This document shows, piece by piece, positions 12,833 to 19,851 of a DNA stretch of 64,000 nucleotides. The translations under genes were made by a program, and so were the position numbers. Positions within the stretch are counted from its first letter, which is position 1; every line of letters begins with the position of its first letter. A model generated the notes under the pieces. It was not told the origin of the DNA. It saw only the letters and a program-made list of their open reading frames with translations, and did no database searches. Source of the stretch: Rhodopirellula baltica SH 1 (GTDB lineage: Bacteria; Planctomycetota; Planctomycetia; Pirellulales; Pirellulaceae); contig NC_005027.1 of NCBI RefSeq assembly GCF_000196115.1, positions 4,774,001 to 4,838,000 on the forward strand. Reading direction: 5' to 3'.

Positions 12833-14662
12833 CTATGGGATGTCCACCGGTTCCTTGCCGGCTCTTGTCAGCAACTTTCTAAAAAGCTGAGGGTCGATGT
12901 TCTCGGTGATGAACTTCACCGCACCATCTCCCATCCCGACATGGAACCCGCCGGTCCGAGCATGCCCCAATCCGTTCAACGGGTTGTTCAGATCGATGGT
13001 GATGTCTGTTGGTTGCGTCCAAAAGACCGCTTCGTCTGCATCTGCTTCCAAGACGAGAATCGAGTTGGATAACCCATCCAAAAAGTCGCGAAATTTTGTC
13101 TCCTGCATTGGTCTCATGCCAATGTCTTCACCGACCACGGCCTGGTAGATCGTGTGGCCAGGCTGCACTTGCAGCCCGATTGATTCGTAGACGGCGGGAA
13201 TTTGCTGGGCGACCTGGAGATTGTGTTCGCTGTCCCACGGTTCGTCCAAATGAAACTGCTGATAGAGCTCCATCTCGTCGAGAAACGGCAGCAACTTCAC
13301 CCGCCAGCTCAGCAAAGGGTTGCCCTCATCATCGCCGATCGCCGAGAGTGGCAGCTGATTGTATGCGGCATGATGGTTGTGAATCGCCAACATGATTTGC
13401 TTGACGTTGTTGGACGACTGCATCCGGCGAGCGGCTTGGCGGCCCGCTTGAACAGCCGGCAACAAAAGCCCGACCAGGACTCCTGTCGAGGCGACACTCA
13501 ATTCTGATTCCGTTTGAATGGTGACATCGCGTTCGATCCGCAATGGCTGAACAGACTGCAACACCATCGCGGAGATCCGAGCGGCATAAGACTGCACCGC
13601 CTCCCGCATCGCGGGCGACATGTCCGATTGCTCAAGATTTTGTTGGATCGAAGTCATCGCCAAAGTTTGAGCTTCGATCAACGAATCTTTCATAATTCCT
13701 TCGATCTGTTCAGCAGCGGACTCGTCGATACCCACGAGAGTCAAGTCCAATGAGACTGCTTCTCCCTTCAGATCCACATGCAAAAGAACCGCGTCGGTCA
13801 GTCCGGGGATTTGCCCGAGGGGTTGCAGACGGTGCGGCAGTTGAGTCGCGGCATTCATTGCAAAGCCGCTGACGATTGGACGAATCGTTTTCATTTCCAC
13901 CACCGCCGAGATCCCGTCGCGTTTCGGCAGCGATGCCAATCGAATCGGCAAAGGACCACGCTCTGACTCATCAACCTTGGCCTGAGCAGCAGCGGTTTCG
14001 ATCAGCCAATCCGGCGACCCGATGTACCAAATCTCGCCTTCTTCACCATCGCCAAATTTCGCGTTCGATTCCAGTCGGCTCAGCACCATCGGAACGGAGC
14101 CATTCACTCGCACAGCCGTGTGTTCACCGACCTTGATCGGACGCGGATCCAAATCCAACGCCTCCTTCAATACTTTTCCGTCGACCTTTCCTGCGAGCTG
14201 GACAACGGCGGAGAACAATGGTTGACCGGTTTCGAACGACAATCCAAACGTGGCCTGAACGTCTCGTATGTCGTCCGGATCGATTCCAATGGTTTCTTTT
14301 GCCTGCACACGAAGAATTTCGGTGGGATACAACCGGAACATATCGTTGTCCCACCAATGCGATGGCGACAAAGACACGAACCCAATCGAGTCATCGTGAA
14401 CGTATCGCCCCCCAATGTCACTTGGCGCCTCCGATGGTGCCAACAAATCCTTCGCTCCGCCTAACGGAATCAGTTGATCCTGTGCAATGGCGTTGTGTCC
14501 GCCACTGATTGTCAGCAACACAATCATTGCCATTACGACCACAATCGAGCGTCGACGGCCCAAACCAAACTGTTTGAGCGTTCGGCAGCGGATTGCCCAA
14601 TTCGATGGACAAGGCGTTCGAGTGGTGAACGAACGACTGGCAGATTGAGGAGTGTCCCACAT
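12833..14662 (-). CDS. Membrane-anchored DUF1559 (SBP_bac_10) protein
   Basis: About 609 residues from the ATG at 14662, which has CGGAGA at a good distance; an ATG at 14689 would add nine residues. A single membrane segment or uncleaved signal lies at residues 39-53. The first 380 or so residues are an unnamed domain with phrases such as [20 protein letters not shown]. From about residue 398 the DUF1559 domain is recognisable: [31 protein letters not shown] and, near the end, [23 protein letters not shown]1559 proteins are greatly expanded in planctomycetes, usually with a type IV pilin-like N-terminus. Here the domain is instead appended to a large extracytoplasmic domain. Function unknown. 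Confidence 0.85.
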   Translation of the reverse strand: MWDTPQSASRSFTTRTPCPSNWAIRCRTLKQFGLGRRRSIVVVMAMIVLLTISGGHNAIAQDQLIPLGGAKDLLAPSEAPSDIGGRYVHDDSIGFVSLSPSHWWDNDMFRLYPTEILRVQAKETIGIDPDDIRDVQATFGLSFETGQPLFSAVVQLAGKVDGKVLKEALDLDPRPIKVGEHTAVRVNGSVPMVLSRLESNAKFGDGEEGEIWYIGSPDWLIETAAAQAKVDESERGPLPIRLASLPKRDGISAVVEMKTIRPIVSGFAMNAATQLPHRLQPLGQIPGLTDAVLLHVDLKGEAVSLDLTLVGIDESAAEQIEGIMKDSLIEAQTLAMTSIQQNLEQSDMSPAMREAVQSYAARISAMVLQSVQPLRIERDVTIQTESELSVASTGVLVGLLLPAVQAGRQAARRMQSSNNVKQIMLAIHNHHAAYNQLPLSAIGDDEGNPLLSWRVKLLPFLDEMELYQQFHLDEPWDSEHNLQVAQQIPAVYESIGLQVQPGHTIYQAVVGEDIGMRPMQETKFRDFLDGLSNSILVLEADADEAVFWTQPTDITIDLNNPLNGLGHARTGGFHVGMGDGAVKFITENIDPQLFRKLLTRAGKEPVDIP

Positions 14663-14959
14663 CACAGCGAATCTCCGGATGAAAATCATGGTGGTTTCGA
14701 AGGCAGTTTCATAAAGGTTTCATCAGCTAGCCTATCGAATTCCAGCGACCACTGTGTGCCGTTCAACCGCCTAAAAGCGAAGTGTTTTTGGAGTTTCATC
14801 GAATTCCCTTTTTTGAACCACGTCCCAAATGAGGTGATTCGCGCGGCATCAATTACTGACGCTGAACCTATAAAAGTTGACTGCGATCTTTGCGGCGGCA
14901 CCTCTTGGGCGGTTATAGTATCCCGCTGGCTTGTACAAAGTTCACGACAGGAAATTCAG

Positions 14960-16000
14960 ATGTCGCAATCGGTGGTGTCCAACAACTCATCCGCTTCCAC
15001 GGTGACCGAACCATCGCTGAGCGATGACGACGTCCAAGCAGTCGACCGACTCGGACGATTGACGCAGCAACTTCGAGACGAACTGGCTCGCGTGATCGTT
15101 GGCCAACGCGAAACGGTGGACCTGTTGTTGGTCTGCCTGTTCGCTCGACGGCACGCTTTGTTGATGGGAGTTCCTGGACTAGCCAAGACTCTGCTGGTCA
15201 GCAAGCTCGCCGAAACGATGTCTTTGAAATTCAATCGCATTCAGTTCACTCCGGACTTGATGCCCATGGACATCACGGGCACCGACATCCTGCAAGACAA
15301 CGGCGACGGACGTCGTGAATTCCAGTTCGCTCATGGGCCAGTGTTTGCGAACATCGTGTTGGCCGATGAAATCAACCGGGCACCACCCAAGACCCAAGCC
15401 GCGATGCTGGAAGCAATGCAGGAACAACGCATCACCGTTGTTGGCAAAGGCTTTGACCTGCCCCCACCGTTCATGGTTTTGGCAACACAAAACCCAGTCG
15501 AACAAGAAGGTACGTACCCGTTGCCGGAAGCTCAACTGGATCGCTTCATGGCGTTGATCGAACTGGACTACCCATCCGAAGAAGAAGAAATCGCGATCGC
15601 TCGCACGACGACGGGTGGACGCTTGCCAGAGCTTCAACACTTGATGACGGCCGAGAACATCATCGCCAATCAGGACTTGGTGCGGCGGATCCCGGTGCCC
15701 GATCACATCTACACGGAAGCCGCCCAACTGGTCCGCAAAACTCGCCCGGCCGGCGGAACCGCTCCCTCATGGTTGCTGCCGTTGGTGTCCTGGGGTGCTG
15801 GTCCGCGAGCGGTCCAGGATTTGATCTTGGGTGCCAAGTCACGAGCCGCACTGGAAGGTTCCTACATGGTTCGCACCGAGGACGTTCGTGCGGTGGCTCA
15901 GCCCGTTCTGACACACCGACTGATCACCACCTTCGCCGCCCAAGCCGAAGGCATGACCGCCCGAGACATCGTCGCAAGATTGCTGGAGGAGGAAGGCTAG
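14960..16000 (+). CDS. moxR: MoxR-family AAA+ ATPase
   Basis: A 346-residue AAA+ ATPase from ATG 14960 (MSQSVVSNNSSAS), preceded by CAGGAA. Walker A is GVPGLAKT at residues 70-77, and Walker B with the MoxR signature (LADEINRAPPKTQAAMLEAM) starts at about 134. The sensor region VLATQNPVEQEGTYPLPEAQ is also intact. MoxR proteins act as chaperones with VWA-domain partners, and genes for such partners follow downstream. Normally moxR and the DUF58 gene are close together; here 885 bases of repeats and a DUF559 gene lie between them. The frame is open upstream to 14474, but that part has no MoxR similarity and overlaps the divergent DUF1559 gene. Confidence 0.95.
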   Translation: MSQSVVSNNSSASTVTEPSLSDDDVQAVDRLGRLTQQLRDELARVIVGQRETVDLLLVCLFARRHALLMGVPGLAKTLLVSKLAETMSLKFNRIQFTPDLMPMDITGTDILQDNGDGRREFQFAHGPVFANIVLADEINRAPPKTQAAMLEAMQEQRITVVGKGFDLPPPFMVLATQNPVEQEGTYPLPEAQLDRFMALIELDYPSEEEEIAIARTTTGGRLPELQHLMTAENIIANQDLVRRIPVPDHIYTEAAQLVRKTRPAGGTAPSWLLPLVSWGAGPRAVQDLILGAKSRAALEGSYMVRTEDVRAVAQPVLTHRLITTFAAQAEGMTARDIVARLLEEEG

Positions 16001-16004
16001 GTAG

Positions 16005-16032
16005 TAGCTGCTTGCTACTAGCTGTTAGCTGT
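16005..16032 (+). repeat. Left heptamer repeats (4 units)
   Basis: Four consecutive 7-base units TAGCTGC, TTGCTAC, TAGCTGT, TAGCTGT begin four bases after the moxR stop. They fit the same T-N-G-C-N-N pattern as the 37-unit array on the other side of the DUF559 gene. Confidence 0.7.
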
Positions 16033-16034
16033 TA

Positions 16035-16111
16035 GGAAAAACAAGGAGCGTCAGCGACGCGATGTCCCCTCTCCCCCGGCTTCCGGGGGAGAGGGCAAGG
16101 GTGAGGGGGAC
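16035..16111. repeat. Left inverted repeat with 13-base GC-rich palindrome
   Basis: The core is a perfect 13-base stem (CCCTCTCCCCCGG at 16067-16079 with its complement at 16083-16095) and a 3-base loop. Together with flanking sequence to about 16035 and 16111 it matches the segment 16539-16611 in inverted orientation. Translated, both copies read PLPRLPGERARVRG. Confidence 0.8.
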
Positions 16112-16155
16112 ACGGATCAACAGGAATCCAAACCAATTCTCAAAGCCAACCAACC

Positions 16156-16524
16156 ATGCCAATCCGCCAACCACCTCAACTCACCCAAAACACACGCGAA
16201 CTCCGAACCAACCAAACCAAGCCCGAATCACTCGTCTGGACACTCCTCCGCAACCGCCGACTCAACGGACACAAGTTTCGACGCCAGTTCCCCATTCCAC
16301 CTTTCATTGCCGACTTTGCCTGTGTCGAGAAACGTTTGATCGTTGAACTCGATGGCGACTACCACGAACAGCAAGAGCAACAAGACATGAGCCGAACTGC
16401 TCGATTGAACCGCGACGGATGGATCGTTTTGCGGTTTTGCAACGCGGATGTCTTGGAGAACACCGAGGCGGTTGGTGTGGCGATATTGCGGGCGATGGGA
16501 GAGGAATGGCGAGGTGGTGAATGA
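16156..16524 (+). CDS. DUF559 (Vsr/PD-(D/E)XK-like) endonuclease-domain protein
   Basis: A 122-residue protein with a full DUF559 domain: SLVWTLLRNRRLNGHKFRRQ, then IADFACVEKRLIVELDGDYH, then GWIVLRFCNADVLENTE. The likely catalytic cluster is Asp53, Glu64, Asp66 and His70, in the pattern of very-short-patch-repair-like nucleases. DUF559 proteins are common and mostly uncharacterised. The gene lies between two inverted palindromic repeats and has no operon partner. Its first 20 residues are unstructured and rich in Gln, Thr and Pro. It looks like cargo, or the enzyme, of the surrounding cassette. Activity is not shown, but no key residue of the motif is missing. Confidence 0.85.
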   Translation: MPIRQPPQLTQNTRELRTNQTKPESLVWTLLRNRRLNGHKFRRQFPIPPFIADFACVEKRLIVELDGDYHEQQEQQDMSRTARLNRDGWIVLRFCNADVLENTEAVGVAILRAMGEEWRGGE

Positions 16525-16538
16525 TGGTTCTTGAAGAT

Positions 16539-16611
16539 GCCCCCTCACCCTAGCCCTCTCCCCCGGAAGCCGGGGGAGAGGGAACGACGTGTCGCTTCGC
16601 TCCTTCGGGAA
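16539..16611. repeat. Right inverted repeat with 13-base GC-rich palindrome
   Basis: An inverted partner of 16035-16111. The same perfect 13-base arms lie at 16554-16566 and 16570-16582 with an AAG loop. Similarity continues outward on both sides (CCCCCTCACCC before, GTCGCTTCGCTCCTT after, compared with GTCGCTGACGCTCCTT in the left copy), ending next to the heptamer array. Confidence 0.8.
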
Positions 16612-16612
16612 A

Positions 16613-16871
16613 TAGCCACTAGCCACTAGCCACTAGCTCCTAGCTCCTAGCTCCTAGCTCCTAGCTCCTAGCTCCTCGCTCCTCGCTCCTCGCTCCTAGC
16701 TCCTAGCTCCTAGCTCCTAGCTCCTCGCTCCTCGCTCCTCGCTCCTCGCTCCTCGCTCCTCGCTCCTCGCTCCTCGCTCCTCGCTCCTCGCTCCTCGCAA
16801 CTCGCAACTCGCAACTCGCAACTCGCAACTCGCAACTCGCAACTCGCAACTCGCAACTCGCAACTCGCAAC
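16613..16871. repeat. 37-unit heptanucleotide tandem array (STRR-like)
   Basis: Exactly 259 bases made of 37 heptamers without interruption, in blocks: TAGCCAC x3, TAGCTCC x6, TCGCTCC x3, TAGCTCC x4, TCGCTCC x10, TCGCAAC x11. All share T-(A/C)-G-C-N-N-C. Because 7 is not a multiple of 3, each block reads through all frames; on the minus strand it gives ELRVASC and ARSEERG repeats that appear as false proteins. Uninterrupted heptamer arrays resemble the short tandemly repeated repetitive (STRR) sequences described in cyanobacteria. It ends 14 bases before the DUF58 start. Confidence 0.95.
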
Positions 16872-16885
16872 TCACGTTTAGCACT

Positions 16886-17797
16886 TTGTCCGAACAACAC
16901 ACTCCTCGCGAATTTTTGGAACCGGCTGTCTTGGCAGGATTGTCGGGGCTGCCTTTGTTTGCGCGCAGGCCGATGCGAGGAAATGTTTCTGGTCGGCACA
17001 CCAGTCCCATGCGGGGCGCGAGTGTGGAGTTCGCCGAGTACCGGAAATACGTCCCCGGCGATGACCTCAGGCGGTTGGATTGGCGAGCCCATGGCCGCAG
17101 CGATCGCTACTACGTCAAAGAATTTGAAGCGGACACCAACCTGCGATTGCAACTGGTTTTGGACACCAGCGGATCAATGGAATATGGCTCCGGCGAACTC
17201 AACAAATTGCAATACGCTCGTCGCATCGCTGCCGCCATCGGCTACTTGGCCGTGCAACAAGGTGACGCTGTGGGATTGTCGTGTGTCAGCAATGGCATCA
17301 CCGGTCACCTGCCTCCACGCCGAAACCCGGCTCACCTCAAAACCATCTTTGATGCTCTGGAAGAAACACGCGGCCAGGGCGAAACCCATCTGGCCGATGT
17401 CTTGCATGAACTTGCCGAAACAACCCGCCAAGCCGCGATGGTGATTGTGATCTCCGACTTCTTCGTCGATCCCGATCAACTGCGAAGCTGTTTTGAACAC
17501 TTGCGTTTCCGCAAACACGACTTGTCGCTGTTCCATCTGCTCGATCCGATGGAACTGAACTTTGAGTTCTCTCGGCCCACACGTTTTCTCGACATGGAAG
17601 GTGGCACGGCCATCTTCGCCGAACCAAGCGAAATCGCAGATCGTTACCAAGACGCCTTGCGAGGTTACCTGGATCAACTCCAGCAAATCGTGGTGTCCTC
17701 CGGTGTCGACTATCACCGCGTCAGTATTGATCAACCTTATCCCGAAGTGCTCACCAACTTCTTGACACGTCGCGCGATGGCAAAGGGGGGACGATGA
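16886..17797 (+). CDS. DUF58 domain protein (MoxR partner)
   Basis: A 303-residue cytoplasmic DUF58 protein. It begins EQHTPREFLEPAVLAGLSGL and has the family signature EYRKYVPGDDLRRLDWRAHG and YYVKEFEAD near residues 50-80, then a VWA-like core with the metal site LDTSGSMEY. DUF58 proteins accompany MoxR ATPases. The start is a TTG immediately after the heptamer array; the frame is open back into the array to about 16725 but contains no ATG or GTG. The N-terminus aligns by eye with family N-termini, so little or nothing was lost. The gene overlaps the next by four bases (ATGA). Confidence 0.92.
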   Translation: MSEQHTPREFLEPAVLAGLSGLPLFARRPMRGNVSGRHTSPMRGASVEFAEYRKYVPGDDLRRLDWRAHGRSDRYYVKEFEADTNLRLQLVLDTSGSMEYGSGELNKLQYARRIAAAIGYLAVQQGDAVGLSCVSNGITGHLPPRRNPAHLKTIFDALEETRGQGETHLADVLHELAETTRQAAMVIVISDFFVDPDQLRSCFEHLRFRKHDLSLFHLLDPMELNFEFSRPTRFLDMEGGTAIFAEPSEIADRYQDALRGYLDQLQQIVVSSGVDYHRVSIDQPYPEVLTNFLTRRAMAKGGR

Positions 17798-19851
17798 GCT
17801 TTCTTCAACCCTGGATGCTGTTCGCTCTGCCGATCGCTCTGCTGCCAATCCTGATCCACTTGATCAACCAACGTCGTTATCAAACGACGCAGTGGGCCGC
17901 GATGATGTTCCTGCTGGCCGCGAACCGTATGAATCGCGGTTACGCTCGCATTCGCCAGTGGGCCATCCTGGCTCTGCGAACGCTGGTTCTGTTGGCCTTG
18001 ATCATTGCCATCGGACGACCACTCGCCAGCGGTTCACTCGGCGGCGGATTGGTCGGATCGCTCTCGGGAGGTTCGTCCGCGAACACGATTGTGTTGCTCG
18101 ATCGTTCGCCTTCGATGAACGTCAATGCGGCGGGTGACTCAAGAACCAAACTGGAAGCCGGCGTCGCCCAAATCGCTGAAACACTGCAGACACTCGGTGC
18201 CGGTCGAGTTCTGCTGATCGACAGCAACACGGTCGCGGCGTCCGAGTCCTCTCCCGCACGAGAACTGGCGTCTCCTGAGGAACTGCTGGACCTTCCGCAA
18301 ACCGGACCTTCGGATGCATCGGCTGACATTCCCGCGATGATGTTGGCGGCACTGGACACCATCCAAGCCAACTCGATGGGACAAACCGACGTTTGGATTT
18401 GCTCGGACGCTCGCGAACACGATTGGCAATCACGAGACGGACGTTGGCCCACGCTTCGCGAAGCCCTCGCCCAATTCGGACGCCGAGTCCGGTTCCGTCT
18501 GTTGACCGTCGCGGGAACGGACCAGCCCAACCGATCGATCCGCATCGACGACATCGTCCTGCGATCCGAAGGCGATGAGCGAGTGTTGATGCTGTCGGGC
18601 AAACTTCAAAGTGATTCTGAAAACGGCGACACAGCGAACGCACCCGCGCCATCGATCCGCATGGATCTGGATGGAGCTGAATCGATTGTCGAACTGCCAC
18701 TCGATTCGGGGTCGGGTGAATTCACGGACTTGCGAGTCCCCTTGGATCGCGAACAAGTGAGCGGGCTGGGTCACGTGTCGTTGCCCGCCGATGGCAACAA
18801 CGCCGACAACACGTACTATTTTGTCTTTGACGAGCCACCGCCACGAAAGAGTGTGGTGGTGTCCGCGAACGAGGACGTTGCCAATGTGCTGCGATTGGCC
18901 GCCGAGATCACTCCCGATCCAAACATCGAGGCTTCCGCTGAAGTCCTGCTTCCCGCCGAAGTGCCATCGATCGCGTGGGATGAAACCGCACTCTTGCTGT
19001 GGCAAGCCCCGTTGCCCACGGGCGCGTCCAACGCAGAAATTCGCAAACGATTGGAATCGTTCCTGGACCGCGGCGGCCGAGTGATCTTCTTCCCGCCCGA
19101 CAATCCTGATCCCAACGCGGAACTGTTTGGCGTCTCGTATGCCGCATGGACGGACTTGAAAGACGACGTGTCGATTGCGACCTGGCGAGGTGAAGCGGAC
19201 TTGCTGGGCAAGACACTGGCGGGAGCGTCGCTGCCGGTTGGAAAGCTGAAGGTGCATCGCCTGGCGGCCCTGTTCGGTGAAACCACTCCGCTTGCCAAGT
19301 TGTCCAACGACGAACCAGTCATGGTCCGAGTCCCCACGCCTCGCGGCGGAGTTTACTTTTGTGGCACGACTCCAGCGGCAAAGGATTCGACCCTCTCATC
19401 CGACGGCGTTGTGCTTTACGTGATGATCCAGCGAGCCTTGGTCGCCGGTGCTGCGTCCCTGGCCAACACAGGTCGCTTGGATGCGGGAACGGTCGATGCA
19501 GAAGTAGCCGCGACGTGGAAACGATTGCAAGGGCCCGACGATTCGATCTCGACAGAACACGCTTTCACGGCAGGTGTCTACGCCGACGGCGACCGCTTCA
19601 ACGCGATCAATCGATCCGCCGGAGAAGACGCCACCGACACGCTGCAAGACTCTCAGATCGACGATCTCTTTCAAGGCTTGGTGTTGGAACGCGTCAATCA
19701 AACGGCGGGCGAATCCAATTCCTTGGTCGATGAAGTCTGGCGAGCGTTCCTGATCCTGATGCTGATCGCCATGATCGGTGAAGCCATCTTGTGTCTGCCG
19801 CGGCAATCCGCCCAAGCGGCCTCCCCATCCGTCGGAGGTGCCACGGCATGA
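17794..19851 (+). CDS. BatA-like membrane protein with VWA domain
   Basis: A 685-residue protein. The N-terminus is the BatA/aerotolerance-type membrane domain (MSFLQPWMLFALPIALLPIL, then a second helix at about 56-76). A periplasmic VWA domain follows with the MIDAS-like LLDRSPSMN at 101-109, then a beta-rich region and a last transmembrane helix near residues 660-675. BatA-type proteins are substrates or partners of MoxR/DUF58 systems and may sense or respond to envelope stress. It overlaps both neighbours by four bases (ATGA), so it is part of one translationally coupled operon. Confidence 0.9.
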   Translation: MSFLQPWMLFALPIALLPILIHLINQRRYQTTQWAAMMFLLAANRMNRGYARIRQWAILALRTLVLLALIIAIGRPLASGSLGGGLVGSLSGGSSANTIVLLDRSPSMNVNAAGDSRTKLEAGVAQIAETLQTLGAGRVLLIDSNTVAASESSPARELASPEELLDLPQTGPSDASADIPAMMLAALDTIQANSMGQTDVWICSDAREHDWQSRDGRWPTLREALAQFGRRVRFRLLTVAGTDQPNRSIRIDDIVLRSEGDERVLMLSGKLQSDSENGDTANAPAPSIRMDLDGAESIVELPLDSGSGEFTDLRVPLDREQVSGLGHVSLPADGNNADNTYYFVFDEPPPRKSVVVSANEDVANVLRLAAEITPDPNIEASAEVLLPAEVPSIAWDETALLLWQAPLPTGASNAEIRKRLESFLDRGGRVIFFPPDNPDPNAELFGVSYAAWTDLKDDVSIATWRGEADLLGKTLAGASLPVGKLKVHRLAALFGETTPLAKLSNDEPVMVRVPTPRGGVYFCGTTPAAKDSTLSSDGVVLYVMIQRALVAGAASLANTGRLDAGTVDAEVAATWKRLQGPDDSISTEHAFTAGVYADGDRFNAINRSAGEDATDTLQDSQIDDLFQGLVLERVNQTAGESNSLVDEVWRAFLILMLIAMIGEAILCLPRQSAQAASPSVGGATA

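Larger units (their letters stand above)
16005..16871 (+). mobile_element. Putative DUF559 / inverted-repeat / heptamer cassette inserted in the moxR operon
   Basis: A composite stretch that interrupts moxR and the DUF58 gene. In order: four heptamers (16005-16032), a GC-rich palindromic repeat (16035-16111), a DUF559 nuclease-like gene (16156-16524), the same palindromic repeat inverted (16539-16611), and 37 more heptamers (16613-16871). The symmetry, with heptamers outside, inverted repeats inside and one gene in the middle, suggests a unit that was inserted or has spread. There is no transposase and no clear target-site duplication. Mobility is inference from layout. Confidence 0.5.
16525..16885. 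other. Gene-free stretch filled by repeats
   Basis: These 361 bases between the DUF559 and DUF58 genes hold the right inverted repeat and the heptamer array. I see no credible promoter for the DUF58 gene and only a weak, if any, ribosome-binding site in the last 14 bases. Confidence 0.6.

Noticed and set aside
14474-14959. 162-codon N-terminal extension of MoxR
   Set aside because: It overlaps the divergent DUF1559 gene, has no similarity to MoxR, and a normal start with a ribosome-binding site exists at 14960.
16613-16871. Possible CRISPR array
   Set aside because: Units are seven bases with no spacers, and no cas genes are nearby.
16005-16871. Classical insertion sequence
   Set aside because: No transposase, and no target-site duplication could be identified by eye.
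16703-17152. Minus-strand ORFs with ELRVASC and ARSEERG repeats
   Set aside because: They are the heptamer array read in all frames and then run antisense into the DUF58 gene.
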